Positions 11,056 to 21,994 of a stretch of 64,000 nt of DNA are shown one piece after another (positions within the stretch are counted from its first letter, which is position 1; the number at the start of each line of letters is the position of its first letter). The notes below the pieces were generated by a model, which worked only from the letters and a program-made list of their open reading frames with translations, searched no databases and was not told the DNA's origin. The DNA is from Phlebotomus papatasi (Eukaryota > Arthropoda > Insecta > Diptera > Psychodidae). The translations under genes and the position numbers were made by a program. The stretch lies in assembly GCF_024763615.1 (NCBI RefSeq), contig NC_077222.1, positions 3,286,001-3,350,000 on the forward strand, written 5' to 3'.

Positions 11056-12390
11056 TTTGATTTTAGAATATTATTGTCTTGCTTTTAGAGTACATTGGTT
11101 TTGATGTTGGTCTATTGTGGTTTTGAATTCTTTTAGAGTATTGGGGATTTGATTTTAGACTATTGTGGTGATGATTCTACAGCATTGTGGTTTTGATTTT
11201 AGAGTATCGTGGTTTTGATTTTAGAGCATTGTGGTTTTGATTTTAGAGTATTGTGGTTTAGATTTTAGAAACTTATGGTTTTGATTTTAGAGTATTATGG
11301 TTTTAATTTTAGAAACTCATGGGTTTGATTTTAGAGTATTATGGTTTTGATTTTAGAGTATTATGGTTTTAATTTTAGAAACTCATGGGTTTGATTTTAG
11401 AGTATTATGGTTTTGATTTTAGAGTATTATGGTTTTGATTTTAGAAACTCATGGGTTTGATTTTAGAGTATTATGGTTTTGATTTAAGAGTATCATGGTT
11501 TTGATTTTAGAGTACTGTGGTTTTGATTTTAGAAACTCATGGTTTTGATTTTAGAGTATCATGGTTTTGATTTTAGAGTACTGTGGTTTTGATTTTAGAG
11601 TATTGTGGTTTTGATTTTAGAAACTTATGGTTTTGATTTTAGAGTATCATGGTTTTGAATTTAGAGTATTGTGGTTTTGATTTTAGAAACTCATGGGTTT
11701 GATTTTAGAGTATCATGGTTTTGATTTTAGAGTACTGTGGTTTTGATTTTAGAGTATAGTGGTTTTGATTTTAGAGTATTGTGGTTTTGATTTTAGAGTA
11801 TTGTGGTTTTGATTTTAGAGTATCATGGTTTTGAATTTAGAGCATTGTGGTTTTGATTTTAGAAACTTATGGTTTTGATTTTAGAGTATCATGGTTTTGA
11901 TTTTAGAAACTCCTGGGTTTGATTTTAGAGTATTACGGTTTTGATTTTAGAGTATTATGGTTTTGATTTTAGAGTATCGTGGTTTTGATTTTAGAGTATC
12001 GTGGTTTTGATTTTAGAATATCATGGTTTTGATTTAAGAGTATCGTAGTTTTGATTTTAGAAACTTATGCTTTTGATTTTAGAGTATTGTGGTTTTGATT
12101 TTAGAAACTTATGGTTTTGATTTTAGAGTATCATGGTTTTGATTTTAGAAACTCATGGCTTTGATTTTAGAGTATTATGGTTTTGATTTTAGAGTATCAT
12201 GGTTTTGATTTTAGAGTATCGTGGTTTCGATTTTAGAGTATCATGGTTTTGATTTTAGAGTATTGTGGTTTTGATTTTAGAGTATTGTGGTTTTGATTTT
12301 AGAGTATTGTGGTTTTGATTTTAGAGTATCATGGTTTTGAATTTAGAGTATTGTGGTTTTGATTTTAGAGTATCAAGGTTTTGATTTTAG

Positions 12391-14172
12391 AAACTCATGG
12401 GTTTGATTTTAGAGTATTATGGTTTTGATTTTAGAGTATTATGGTTTTGATTTTAGAGTATCGTGGTTTTGATTTTAGTGTATCGTGGTTTTGATTTTAG
12501 AGTATTATGGTTTTGATTTTAGAGTATCATGGTTTTGATTTTAGAGTATCGTGGTTTTGATTTTAGAGTATCATGGTTTTGATTTTAGAGTATTGTGGTT
12601 TTGATTTTAGAGTATTGTGGTTTTGATTTTAGAGTATCATGGTTTTGAATTTAGAGTATTGTGGTTTTGATTTTAGAGTATCAAGGTTTTGATTTTAGAA
12701 ACTCATGGGTTTGATTTTAGAGTATTATGGTTTTGATTTTAGAGTATTATGGTTTTGATTTTAGAGTATCGTGGTTTTGATTTTAGAGTATCATGGTTTT
12801 GATTTTAGAGTATTATGGTTTTGATTTTAGAGTATCATGGTTTTGATTTTAGAGTATTGTGGTTTTGATTTTAGAGTATTGTGGTTTTGATTTTAGAGTA
12901 TTGTGGTTTTGATTTTAGAGTATCATGGTTTTGAATTTAGAGTATTGTGGTTTTGATTTTAGAGTATCAAGGTTTTGATTTTAGAAACTCATGGGTTTGA
13001 TTTTAGAGTATTATGGTTTTGATTTTAGAGTATTATGGTTTTGATTTTAGAGTATCGTGGTTTTGATTTTAGTGTATCGTGGTTTTGATTTTAGAGTATT
13101 ATGGTTTTGATTTTAGAGTATCATGGTTTTGATTTTAGAGTATCGTGGTTTTGATTTTAGAGTATCATGGTTTTGATTTTAGAGTATTGTGGTTTTGATT
13201 TTAGAGTATTGTGGTTTTGATTTTAGAGTATCATGGTTTTGAATTTAGAGTATTGTGGTTTTGATTTTAGAGTATCAAGGTTTTGATTTTAGAAACTCAT
13301 GGGTTTGATTTTAGAGTATTATGGTTTTGATTTTAGAGTATTATGGTTTTGATTTTAGAGTATCGTGGTTTTGATTTTAGAGTATCATGGTTTTGATTTT
13401 AGAGTATTATGGTTTTGATTTTAGAGTATCATGGTTTTGATTTTAGAGTATTGTGGTTTTGATTTTAGAGTATTGTGGTTTTGATTTTAGAGTATTGTGG
13501 TTTTGATTTTAGAGTATCATGGTTTTGAATTTAGAGTATTGTGGTTTTGATTCTAGAGTATCAAGGTTTTGATTTTAGAAACTCATGGGTTTGATTTTAG
13601 AGTATTATGGTTTTGATTTTAGAGTATTATGGTTTTGATTTTAGAGTATCGTGGTTTTGATTTTAGAGTATCGTGGTTTTGATTTTAGAGTATTATGGTT
13701 TTGATTTTAGAGTATCATGGTTTTGATTTTAGAGTATCGTGGTTTTGATTTTAGAGTATCATGGTTTTGATTTTAGAGTATTGTGGTTTTGATTTTAGAG
13801 TATTGTGGTTTTGATTTTAGAGTATCATGGTTTTGAATTTAGAGTATTGTGGTTTTGATTTTAGAGTATCAAGGTTTTGATTTTAGAAACTCATGGGTTT
13901 GATTTTAGAGTATTATGGTTTTGATTTTAGAGTATTATGGTTTTGATTTTAGAGTATCGTGGTTTTGATTTTAGAGTATCATGGTTTTGATTTTAGAGTA
14001 TTATGGTTTTGATTTTAGAGTATCATGGTTTTGATTTTAGAGTATTGTGGTTTTGATTTTAGAGTATTGTGGTTTTGATTTTAGAGTATTGTGGTTTTGA
14101 TTTTAGAGTATCATGGTTTTGAATTTAGAGTATTGTGGTTTTGATTCTAGAGTATCAAGGTTTTGATTTTAG
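12391..14172 (+). repeat. Higher-order repeat: three copies of a 594-bp, 27-unit block
   Basis: The marker unit AAACTCATGG occurs at 12391, 12699, 12985, 13293, 13579, 13887 and 14173. Spacings are 308, 286, 308, 286, 308, 286 bp, i.e. 14 and 13 units of 22 bp alternating. Unit order within same-type blocks matches; TTTTAGTGTATCG marks the first two 14-unit blocks and GATTCTAGAG the last two 13-unit blocks. Confidence 0.93.
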
Positions 14173-14945
14173 AAACTCATGGGTTTGATTTTAGAGTATT
14201 ATGGTTTTGATTTTAGAGTCTCATGGTTTTGATTTTAGAGTATCGTGGTTTTGATTTTAGAGTATCGTGGTTTTGATTTTAGAGTATCATGGTTTTGATT
14301 TTAGAGTATCGTGGTTTTGATTTTAGAGTATCATGGTTTTGATTTCAGTGTATCATGGTTTTGAATTCAGAGTATTGTGGTTTTGATTTAAGAGTATTAT
14401 GGTTTTGATTTTAGAAACTTATGATTTTGTTTTTAGAAACTTATGGGTTTGATTTTAGAAACTTATGGGTTTGATTTTAGAAACTTATGGGTTTGATTTT
14501 AGAAACTTATGGGTTTGATTTTAGAAACTTATGGGTTTGATTTTAGAAACTTATGGGTTTGATTTTAGAGTATTGTGGTTTTGATTTTAGAGTATCATGG
14601 TTTTGATTTTAGAAACTCATGGTTTTGATTTTAGAGTATTATGGTTTTGATTTTAGAGTATCATGGTTTTGATTTTAGAGTATCGTGGTTTTGATTTTAG
14701 AGTATCATGGTTTTGTATTGTAGTTTTGATTTTAGAGTATCATGGTTTTGAATTTAGAGTATTGTGGTTTTGGTTTTTGAGTATTATGGTTTTGATTTTA
14801 GAGTATCATGGTTTTGATTTTAGAGTATTGTGGTTTTGATTTTAGAAACTTATGGTTTAGATTTTAGAGTATGATGGTTTTGATTTTAGAGTATCAAGGT
14901 TTTGATTTTAGAAACTTATGGTTTTGATTTTAGAGTATTATGGTT

Positions 14946-15770
14946 TTTCTAAGATCAAAACCCTGATACTCTAAAATCAAAACTATAATACTCTAAAATC
15001 AAAACCATAAGTTTCTAAAATCAAACCCATAAGTTTCTAAAATCAAAACGACGATACTCTAAAATCAAAACCATAATACTCTAAAATCAAAACCATGAGA
15101 CTCTAAAATCAAAACCCTGATACTCCAAAATCAAAACCATGAGACTCTAAAATCAAAACCGTGATACTCTAAAATCAAAACCATAATATTTCTAAAATCA
15201 AAAAATCATGAGTTTCTAAAATCAAACCCATAAGCTTCTAAAATCAAACCCATAAGTTTCTAAAGTCAAAATCAATAAGTTTTTTCAAAACCACAATGCT
15301 CTAAAATCAAAACCATGAGACTCTAAAATCAAAACCACAATAAAAAAAAAAAGACTCTAAAATCACGATACTCTAAAATCAAAACCATAATACTCTAAAA
15401 TCAAAACCATGGGACTCTAAAATCAAAACCCTGATACTCTAAAATCAAAACCATAATACTCTAAAATCAAAACCATGATACTCTAAAATCAAAACCATGA
15501 GACTCTAAAATCAAAACCATGAGACTCTAAAATCAAAACACATGATACTCTAAAATCAAAACCATGATACTCTAAAATCAAAACCAAAAGTTTCTAAAAT
15601 CAAAACCATAAGTTTCTAAAATCAAACCCACAACGCTCTAAAATCGAAACCACGATACTCTAAAATCAAACCACGATACTCTAAAATCAAAACCACGATA
15701 CTCTAAAATCAAACCCGTAAGTTTCTAAAATCAAAACCACAATACTCTAAAATCAAGACCATAATAGTAT
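14946..15770 (-). repeat. 22-bp minisatellite, inverted arm
   Basis: At about 14946 orientation flips and units read ATGATACTCTAAAATCAAAA and variants. Degenerate units continue to about 16010. It can pair with any stretch of the forward arm. Confidence 0.93.
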
Positions 15771-16200
15771 AATAGAATTCAAAACCACTATACTCTTATT
15801 TCGAAACGATGATTTCGCTAAGATCAAAACCAAAATAGTCTTAACTCGAAACCTCTATACTCTAAAATCAAAACCATGACCTTCTAACTTTAAAACTTCT
15901 GTATGCTCTATCAGTGTTTAAAACTACGATTCTCTAAAATCAAACCCACTGTTCTCCTATTATTAAGCACAATTTATTCTATTTTTTAAACTATCATACT
16001 CTTTTAGAGAAATTCAAGCGCAAAATATCTCAATTATAGGGGAAAATAGTTTGAAATTCTTGTACTCTTGATTCAAAACCACGTTTCTTAATTTTTTCTA
16101 ACTAAAAATTTTTCTCTGTGAAGATACTTTTTGACGATATCTGAGCCTTGAGGCTAGTAAATATTTTGGTAATTAGTCCCTATTACAAGCATATCATTTA

Positions 16201-16364
16201 CAGTAGGTTCTCGCTAATTCTGTTCTTGTTAGATCGGGTTACTTTTTAATTGGAGTAGCCGGAGTAGCAGTCTAATCGTTGCATTTCAAACAGATTTACG
16301 CCCGAATTTTTCTGTGATACGGGTGACAGTTCAAACCCCAATGCCCGAATTTGAGAGCATTACA
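16201..16364. mobile_element. Degenerate pogo-like MITE
   Basis: Starts CAGTAGGTTCTCGCTAATTC after TA and carries the family motif AGATCGGGTTAC. The right end is decayed (TGAGAGCATTACA, TA). Shorter than relatives, so internally deleted. Confidence 0.6.
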
Positions 16365-16908
16365 TACAAGAATTGCTGATACAAGTGACAAATTTGTATT
16401 TATTTTGCAAATTAGTTTGATATTTTACAGAAATATTGTGAAAATTTTGCGAAAATGCTGCATACAATAGAGATGAGGTTTTCTATATCGATTTCCTCGT
16501 TAAACGTATATGATTTAATCATGAATGTTAAGTAGATTTTTCCTCTGAGCGGAAAATAGCTCAATTCTCAACGATGGAAAATAAGCCAAATAAATTGCTT
16601 TTAGATTTCTATCTTAATTTCTTATATGAGAAAATTTTCTTCTATACGCAGATTTCCTCCACGTTGGAGGATTATTTTCAAAATATTACGAATAATTCAT
16701 GTAATGTACAAGGATGGAAAATGATGCAATATCTTTTTTGGCCATATTAGTAACAACTTTGTGAAGCGTAAGAAAAATCATTAGCACGTGCTACACCCTG
16801 TTTCTATATAGCTTTGAATATGTAATATATAAAAATGCCTATGTAGAATGGTCGAGCGACTTTCCTTATGAATATTTAATCGTCCTTATACTATACCATC
16901 CAACATAC
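16365..16908. other. Intron DNA before exon 3, nothing recognised
   Basis: No repeat family seen. The duplicated phrase GATGGAAAATAAGCCAAAT / GATGGAAAATGATGCAATAT is the only internal similarity noticed. Confidence 0.4.
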
Positions 16909-16984
16909 CGACTTCTTAACAAATGAAACGAATCCATATCCTTTTGATTTGAGTGTTTGTGGATCACGAACAACTCTGCAATCA
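16909..16984 (-). CDS. Coding exon 3: second half of the RRM (RNP1) of the TIAR-like gene
   Basis: A 76-bp exon. Acceptor CTTCTACAG (AG at 16985-16986), donor TCG|GTATGT. It reads SDCRVVRDPQTLKSK then GYGFVSFVKKS. KGYGFVSF is a textbook RNP1 octamer carrying both aromatic RNA-stacking positions. The first base completes the serine codon begun in the previous exon, across a short 311-bp intron (16985-17295). The last codon is complete, so the next exon must enter in phase 0, which the exon at 3864-3966 does. Confidence 0.93.
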
Positions 16985-17295
16985 CTGTAGAAGAAAAAAA
17001 TGTAAAAAAAAGGGAGTTACATTAAAATAAGGATGAGAGAAGAACAAAAAAAATACACCAAGAGAAAATGGTTAGAGGCAAAATTGAGAAGTGAATAAAA
17101 ATAACGAGAGAAGGAATGTTTATTTTGGCATGTTAGACGTATTTTTCATTTCTTCATCTCTCATTCAATTCAATATTAAAATTCATAAATTATTGAAGTG
17201 AGTAAAGTTTGAAATATGGGTAAAATAGGGAGTTAACTTTGGGAATGGGGATTGAGGGTTAAAAGGAAAAAAAAGAAGATGAAAAATAAACTTAC

Positions 17296-17383
17296 GATAT
17301 ATCTCCAAATGGTGCAAAAGCGTCCCTCAACTGTTGAGTTTCAATCTCAGGACTCAAATCACCCACAAATATATGATGACTCT
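17296..17383 (-). CDS. Coding exon 2: first half of the RRM (RNP2) of the TIAR-like gene
   Basis: An 88-bp exon. Acceptor AAACAG is at 17384-17389 and donor TC|GTAAGT starts at 17295. Translation gives SHHIFVGDLSPEIETQQL and then RDAFAPFGDI. IFVGDL is the RNP2 strand of an RRM, and the whole stretch closely resembles RRM2 of TIA-1, TIAR and Rox8. It enters in phase 1 (AG completes GAG with the preceding G) and leaves with TC to be completed by T from the next exon. A nearby alternative AG at 17382-17383 would break phase with exon 1, so 17383 is preferred as the first base. Confidence 0.93.
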
Positions 17384-17941
17384 CTGTTTGGTGAGGAAAG
17401 AAAAAAGAGAGGAAAAGTGTAAATAGAGATGCTTTTAGGGGATGGATATGTATGTGAGTAAATATGAGAAATTGGTGGTTTTATTTGAAATTATTTAAAT
17501 TTTTCCACGTCAAGGAAAATAAAGATTCATCGTGGGAATTGCTCTCTGTCATTCAAACATTACGTTATAGAGCTTTTTCCCTTTGTATCCCCCACCGATC
17601 TCCACAGAACTTTCTTCGAAAATTGCCCTTATTCTTCTACTTTCTTTATTCCTTCTGTTTTTCCTGCTTCTATCTCTTTTGAGCAACCGCATATTTCTTC
17701 GCATTATAAAAAGAGGTCTTTCAAAAAGAGAAACCCATGACAATCGCCTAAGAAAAGTTTAGCGAAACCTGAGAACTTTGAATAAGGTTCCACCAAACCT
17801 AAGAAACCTGAAAAAGATCTCGTAGATAGCGAGAAACTTCAAGAAATATTTCTTGAAATTCAAGAAAGCTTTTATCAAATTGGAAAACGGTTAAAAAGTT
17901 TCATAACATACGAGTTGTACAACTGAAGTGGATACAGGGCT
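17384..17941. other. Start of the 38-kb intron, unique DNA
   Basis: Purine-rich on the minus strand. A short pyrimidine-rich + stretch at 17600-17680 has small open frames only. At 17942 begins a lone pogo-like end, CAGTAGAGTCTCTCAAATC, without a partner. Confidence 0.45.
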
Positions 17942-18210
17942 ACAGTAGAGTCTCTCAAATCTGAATCCCCAAATTCGAACGACGAACGGTTATTTTTGAA
18001 AATATCCCTAGAACTTATGTAGTGTGGAAATCATACCTCCTAAGCTTTCGCATTTAGAAGACTCTAGTGTACTTCCTTTAAGTATTAAGACTTCAACAAA
18101 TGATCAAAAAAATAGACCTATCAAACTACTGAAGCTTTTATAGCAATTTGAGGCCATGTTATGGCAATCGTCAAGTGGAAGCTTTTATCGATTATCTAAA
18201 GTGAGTATTA

Positions 18211-18551
18211 CAGTAGACTCTCTCAAATTCTGGCATATGGGACCGAAATGTCAGCCGAATTAGACAGAAATTCGGGCGACAAACTTTTTGAAATGCAACG
18301 ATTTTTTATTCATGTGCATACAGATATTGAGTTTACACACTCATTATAACGTAAATTGCATGAAAATCCCTCAATAATGCAAAATCACATCAAAACTAAG
18401 ACAAACCATATCAAATTTGAGCATATTTGATTCATTTGATAAAATCATAATCAAACTTGAAAAATGACAAAAAACTTTTTTCAAATGTAACCGCTGCCCG
18501 AATTAAAAAGTAGCCCGATCTTAAAAGAGCCAAATTTGCAAGAGTCTACTG
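18211..18551. mobile_element. pogo/Tigger-like MITE, 341 bp
   Basis: TA, CAGTAGACTCTCTCAAATTC ... GCAAGAGTCTACTG, TA. The same length as the copy at 20087, though the interiors differ. Confidence 0.87.
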
Positions 18552-18574
18552 TATTTAAATTAAATTAATACGTA

Positions 18575-18792
18575 TGAAAAAAACTGAGCCAGCCAAAATC
18601 CAGAAAGCCAAAATCCCGAATGATTAAGATTCTGAAACGGATGAAATTATGGAGGATATATGTAAAATAATATCCCAAGAAACAAAAAATTTCCCTTTGT
18701 CTCCAGAAAGCGCGGCTTCAATCGTGAGAGTAGCTATGATACTTTCAAGAATTCAGGATTTTAGCTTTCGGGATTTTGACCGGAACCCGTGA
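18575..18792 (+). repeat. GGGATTTTGGCTTTC element, copy with both sides
   Basis: Short left arm (AGCCAAAATCCAGAAAGCC), core (TTTCCCTTTGTCTCCAGAAA, TCAATCGTGAGAGTAG), right arm and end GATTTTGACCGGAACCC. It shows that the arms face opposite ways around the core. Confidence 0.8.
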
Positions 18793-18911
18793 AAAAAATG
18801 TCACAATTGGATCTCGAAAAAAAGAAAGAAGAACCGAAAATTTTCGTTTGAAGGGAATAACGTGCCAAATTCAGAGATTTCCAAGTTATCCGTGACTGTT
18901 AAACACCTATA

Positions 18912-19225
18912 CACTGGTAAAAATAAAAGGGTCAAATTGATCTAACTGATAAAAATGAAAGGATCAAAGAAGATCCTTTGAAAGTGTCCCTGTTTTGACA
19001 CTTATTTACCTCCGGAATAAACGAACAAAAACAGTGATAAAGTTATCTTTGGTGTTCGCTCAGATGAGAGAAATATGGTATCAGTAATAAGTTCGAGATA
19101 AAGCATAATCTAACGTGATAAATTTGCATACAAAATTTCAAGAGACACTAGTGATCCTTTCAAAGGTTCAAATATGATCCATCATTTCGAAAAGGATCAA
19201 TTTGACCCTTTTATTTTTACCAGTA
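18912..19225. mobile_element. MITE, 314 bp, TIR CACTGGTAAAAATAAAAGG
   Basis: TA before the left end and after the right end (CCTTTTATTTTTACCAGTA). Inner motifs GGATCAAAGAAGATCC and GGATCAATTTGACCC are palindromic. Relatives at 27485-29112 and 48616-48786. Confidence 0.85.
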
Positions 19226-19229
19226 TACG

Positions 19230-20080
19230 GGCTTCACTAAGGCTTAGCTATAAGTATTAACTTCTCTATATACTTATCAATCGAAATTTTTTGGTAAATT
19301 TTGACTTAGTAATAGACTATTAAGGGGAATTAATCTATTTGAATCTGTAGAACAAATTATATAGCTTACTATTTAGGATTTTGATGCTTTCGGAAACTAG
19401 GCTAAACCTCTAGTCTGAAAACGGTCTTACCGATTCATCAGGTACTTTTCCTGAAAGTGAAATCCTGCGCGCTATTGTTCAAATGTCAATTTTTATAGCA
19501 AAAGTCTTCGAATCCGTATCTTCCAAAAATCGTTCCAGCCAAGAAACTTCTTCGTAGAATGTGCACATATGGCGCTCATTTCGTTTTTACTTATAAAATT
19601 TATAGCACGGAAAAAAAGCTATTAGGTATGAACTGTCGCGTAGTGGGGACCATGTTAAAAGGTATTCAAGCCTTTTCATCCGAAGGAATTGTATGACCAA
19701 TTGAGGATGAAGTCCTTTACTGGTTTACGAAGACCTACAACAGTAACCCTCATTAGGCTACTGAAACTTAGAAAGTATACTCCATTAAATATACAGGTAA
19801 CTCTTAGATTGCCCCAGAAATCTATAATTAAGAAAGCATACCGCATATTCCCTCTGAATCTTCAACAAAGCAGGCATTATCAGAACTTTTTGTAAAACCG
19901 GGCTGTATGTAAATTCTTGTATTACTATAATGGCGCTATAATGGCGATATGCTATAAAAAAAAACTTGGTAAGAAAATTCACCCCTATGTGAATATGGTA
20001 TGTGTCTGTTTCCATAAAATATTTTAGTACCATATTTTAAATATTTTATGGCAATTACATGATACTTAATGGAAAAAACG
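19230..20080. other. Intron DNA with a GGCTAAACCTCTAGTCTG repeat scrap
   Basis: The phrase GGCTAAACCTCTAGTCTGAA near 19403 recurs in altered form near 24965, 58782 and 60175, implying an old dispersed repeat. Otherwise nothing recognised. Confidence 0.4.
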
Positions 20081-20086
20081 GTTATA

Positions 20087-20427
20087 CAGTAGAGTTCCTC
20101 AAATTTGAACATTTGGGGGGTGTAGATGACATTTCTCACTCCTCAAATTTGAACAATATTTTCAAAAACGTAACGGAATTCATGTGAAATGCACTTTCCC
20201 TAAATTAAGATAAATAATTTTACAGAATATATCAATGCAATTTGTTGTAAAATAAATGGAATTTGTTGCGAAAGTTAATATAATACGATAATAATGAGGA
20301 AACACCAGAGAAAAATAGTTTTAATTCAGACTCCATGCAAAACTTTCTTCACATAACCTCAAATTTTACATTTTGAACTCCAACCGTCGTTCAAATTTGA
20401 GGAGTTCAAATTTGAGGAACTCGACTG
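20087..20427. mobile_element. pogo-like MITE, 341 bp, TIR CAGTAGAGTTCCTCAAATTT
   Basis: Left CAGTAGAGTTCCTCAAATTT, right AAATTTGAGGAACTCGACTG, TA on both sides. Subterminal TTGAAC motifs are repeated in both arms. Confidence 0.87.
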
Positions 20428-20482
20428 TAATAAAATTGTCGCAACTTGCCGCTTGCAGCACCACTTTTGCAGCGGTGAACAT

Positions 20483-20773
20483 TTAGTAGCTCGCGCGCCC
20501 CCACTTTCTTATAGCTCTGTTCTCAACTTCTTCTGGGCAATCCAACATCGTCTTATAAAAATCTCTAAATATTTTAATTAATCTCTTGTCATCTGAAGTT
20601 AAATTTGTGAATTTATTAAATAATGAATTGTGGCCCTTCTGGCAAATCATAAATTTTGAAGCAATAAATCGCCTTTCGACCAGGATACTCAAGTCTCTTT
20701 TATTCATATATTTCTCATAACACAGGTGACATAGACCACGACATTCTCTAGGGATTTCATACCCAACATACAT
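20483..20773 (-). CDS. Unidentified 96-codon open frame, possible small gene or gene relic
   Basis: Opens with ATG at 20773 and reads MYVGYEIPRECRGLCHLCYE, then a charged region and CPEEVENRAIRKWGRASY before a stop. Four cysteines and a histidine (CRGLCHLC and, 30 residues on, CQKGH) could bind zinc, and lysine/arginine is abundant. TATATAAG lies about 25 bases upstream of the ATG. I do not recognise a family. The composition looks more protein-like than other chance frames here, but there is no second line of evidence. The neighbouring minus-strand frame 21017-21284 follows a TTTTTTTTCAG acceptor-like signal and could be part of the same relic. Most likely a fragment of a decayed element or gene. 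Confidence 0.3.
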   Translation of the reverse strand: MYVGYEIPRECRGLCHLCYEKYMNKRDLSILVERRFIASKFMICQKGHNSLFNKFTNLTSDDKRLIKIFRDFYKTMLDCPEEVENRAIRKWGRASY

Positions 20774-21994
20774 ACTTTCTTCTGATCACTTATATAGGTA
20801 ATTCCTGAACTGCCCAAAGCGCAGAAGGAAGCCAGATTAACTCATATTCTTAATCATCTTTTCATTGATCAATAGGTAAATCCCACAAAAATACTACAAA
20901 AACGTCACACGAAAGTGAAACAGTCAAGCCCTGAAGAGTTTTATTGACAAACTTTTAGAAATGTCTCTCAAAATTTCATGAAACATAAGAAAAGTTTTGC
21001 AAAACCCAGCAAACATTCACAAAGTTTTGCGAAACTTTAGAAACAATAAGCTTTTGTCAGTGAAGTATAAGAATGAATCACCCCTTGTATTATTGTGTAG
21101 TTTTAGTATCAGCAGTTCCAAGAAGTTGTTAGAGGCAATAAGTTGGTCATACGGGAATTTAGCTACCCTCTGATGGAGACATACATTTCTTATTTTTTGC
21201 AGACAATTATGAGAGAGTTCATTGTTTCTACGGTACAATGGAAATTCAGTAAACTTTTGAAGTTTTGGGTCAATACTGAAAAAAAACATCCAGCAAAAAC
21301 ATCAATATAAAATTAACATATTTTCTTGTTTATTTTCAATTTGAAATAAATTAAATTATGGAATATGATGTAAAAGCCAAATTTCCTCTTAAACAACAGA
21401 ACTCGTGCTCTGTTTCCAAATCTTTATTGCAAATCAATATGTACTATATACCTTCAATTTCCTTTCAATGAAATTCATTCTTCCGTAAACCCATTTTGAT
21501 ATACTATGAATAATTACAGTGACTTCTCTCTAACAAGGTATTTATTATTTACTCAAATTGATATTCATATCAAAACTTCAAATTTACCTTTGTGTACGTT
21601 TTTACGCATGACTTTGATCTATAATTTCATTAAATAAAATTTTAAATAAATACTATGTTTTGTTTCAAGTCTAAGTAATAGACAAATAGTAGTTCAAATA
21701 CAGAAATAGGCTTCATTGTCCAAGAAAACATTCTCAAGTTGGAAGCTTTTTAAGTAATAATACAATTATCCTGATGGAAAATTGAACCAATAATTCAAAT
21801 TGTTGATTTTATTGCCTGAACTTCACAAATAGAGCAAGACAGAACTGACTTTACCGGTATGGGAATTCTGTAGCAGTCTGACAATGTCATGTGACAAATT
21901 TTCATGGTAAAATTCGGAAGCAGAAAAATATAAAGAGCCACTGACCATTGAATGTCCAGTGAAAAGAGCTTTATGAAACTCTAAGTGATTCATA

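Larger units (their letters stand above)
9951..14945 (+). repeat. 22-bp minisatellite, forward arm
   Basis: Unit GGTTTTGATTTTAGAGTATC plus AT. Major variants differ at the last ten bases: AGTATCATGG, AGTATTATGG, AGTATTGTGG, AGTATCGTGG, AGTACCATGG, AAACTTATGG and AAACTCATGG. The early part (9951-10650) is rich in AAACTTAT and ACCATGG forms; the main part begins near 11130. The stretch 10650-11130 is a non-repeat spacer. Confidence 0.95.
9725..16120. mobile_element. Foldback-like composite element, 6.4 kb, with inverted minisatellite arms
   Basis: The outer ends CACAGAGAAAAATT (9725) and AATTTTTCTCTGTG (16120) are inverted repeats. Inside are short AAATTTAGAG-rich transitional zones, then a 22-bp minisatellite about 5 kb long in one orientation and about 0.8 kb in the other. 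Long inverted ends made of tandem subrepeats is the architecture of Drosophila Foldback elements; the sequence is unrelated as far as I can tell. No transposase frame is present. It lies wholly in intron 3 of the TIAR-like gene. The left flank ends CTAA and the right begins AAGA, so the target duplication is unclear. Confidence 0.7.

Noticed and set aside
9951..15770. CRISPR array
   Set aside because: Units are contiguous 22-mers without unique spacers, in a eukaryotic intron.
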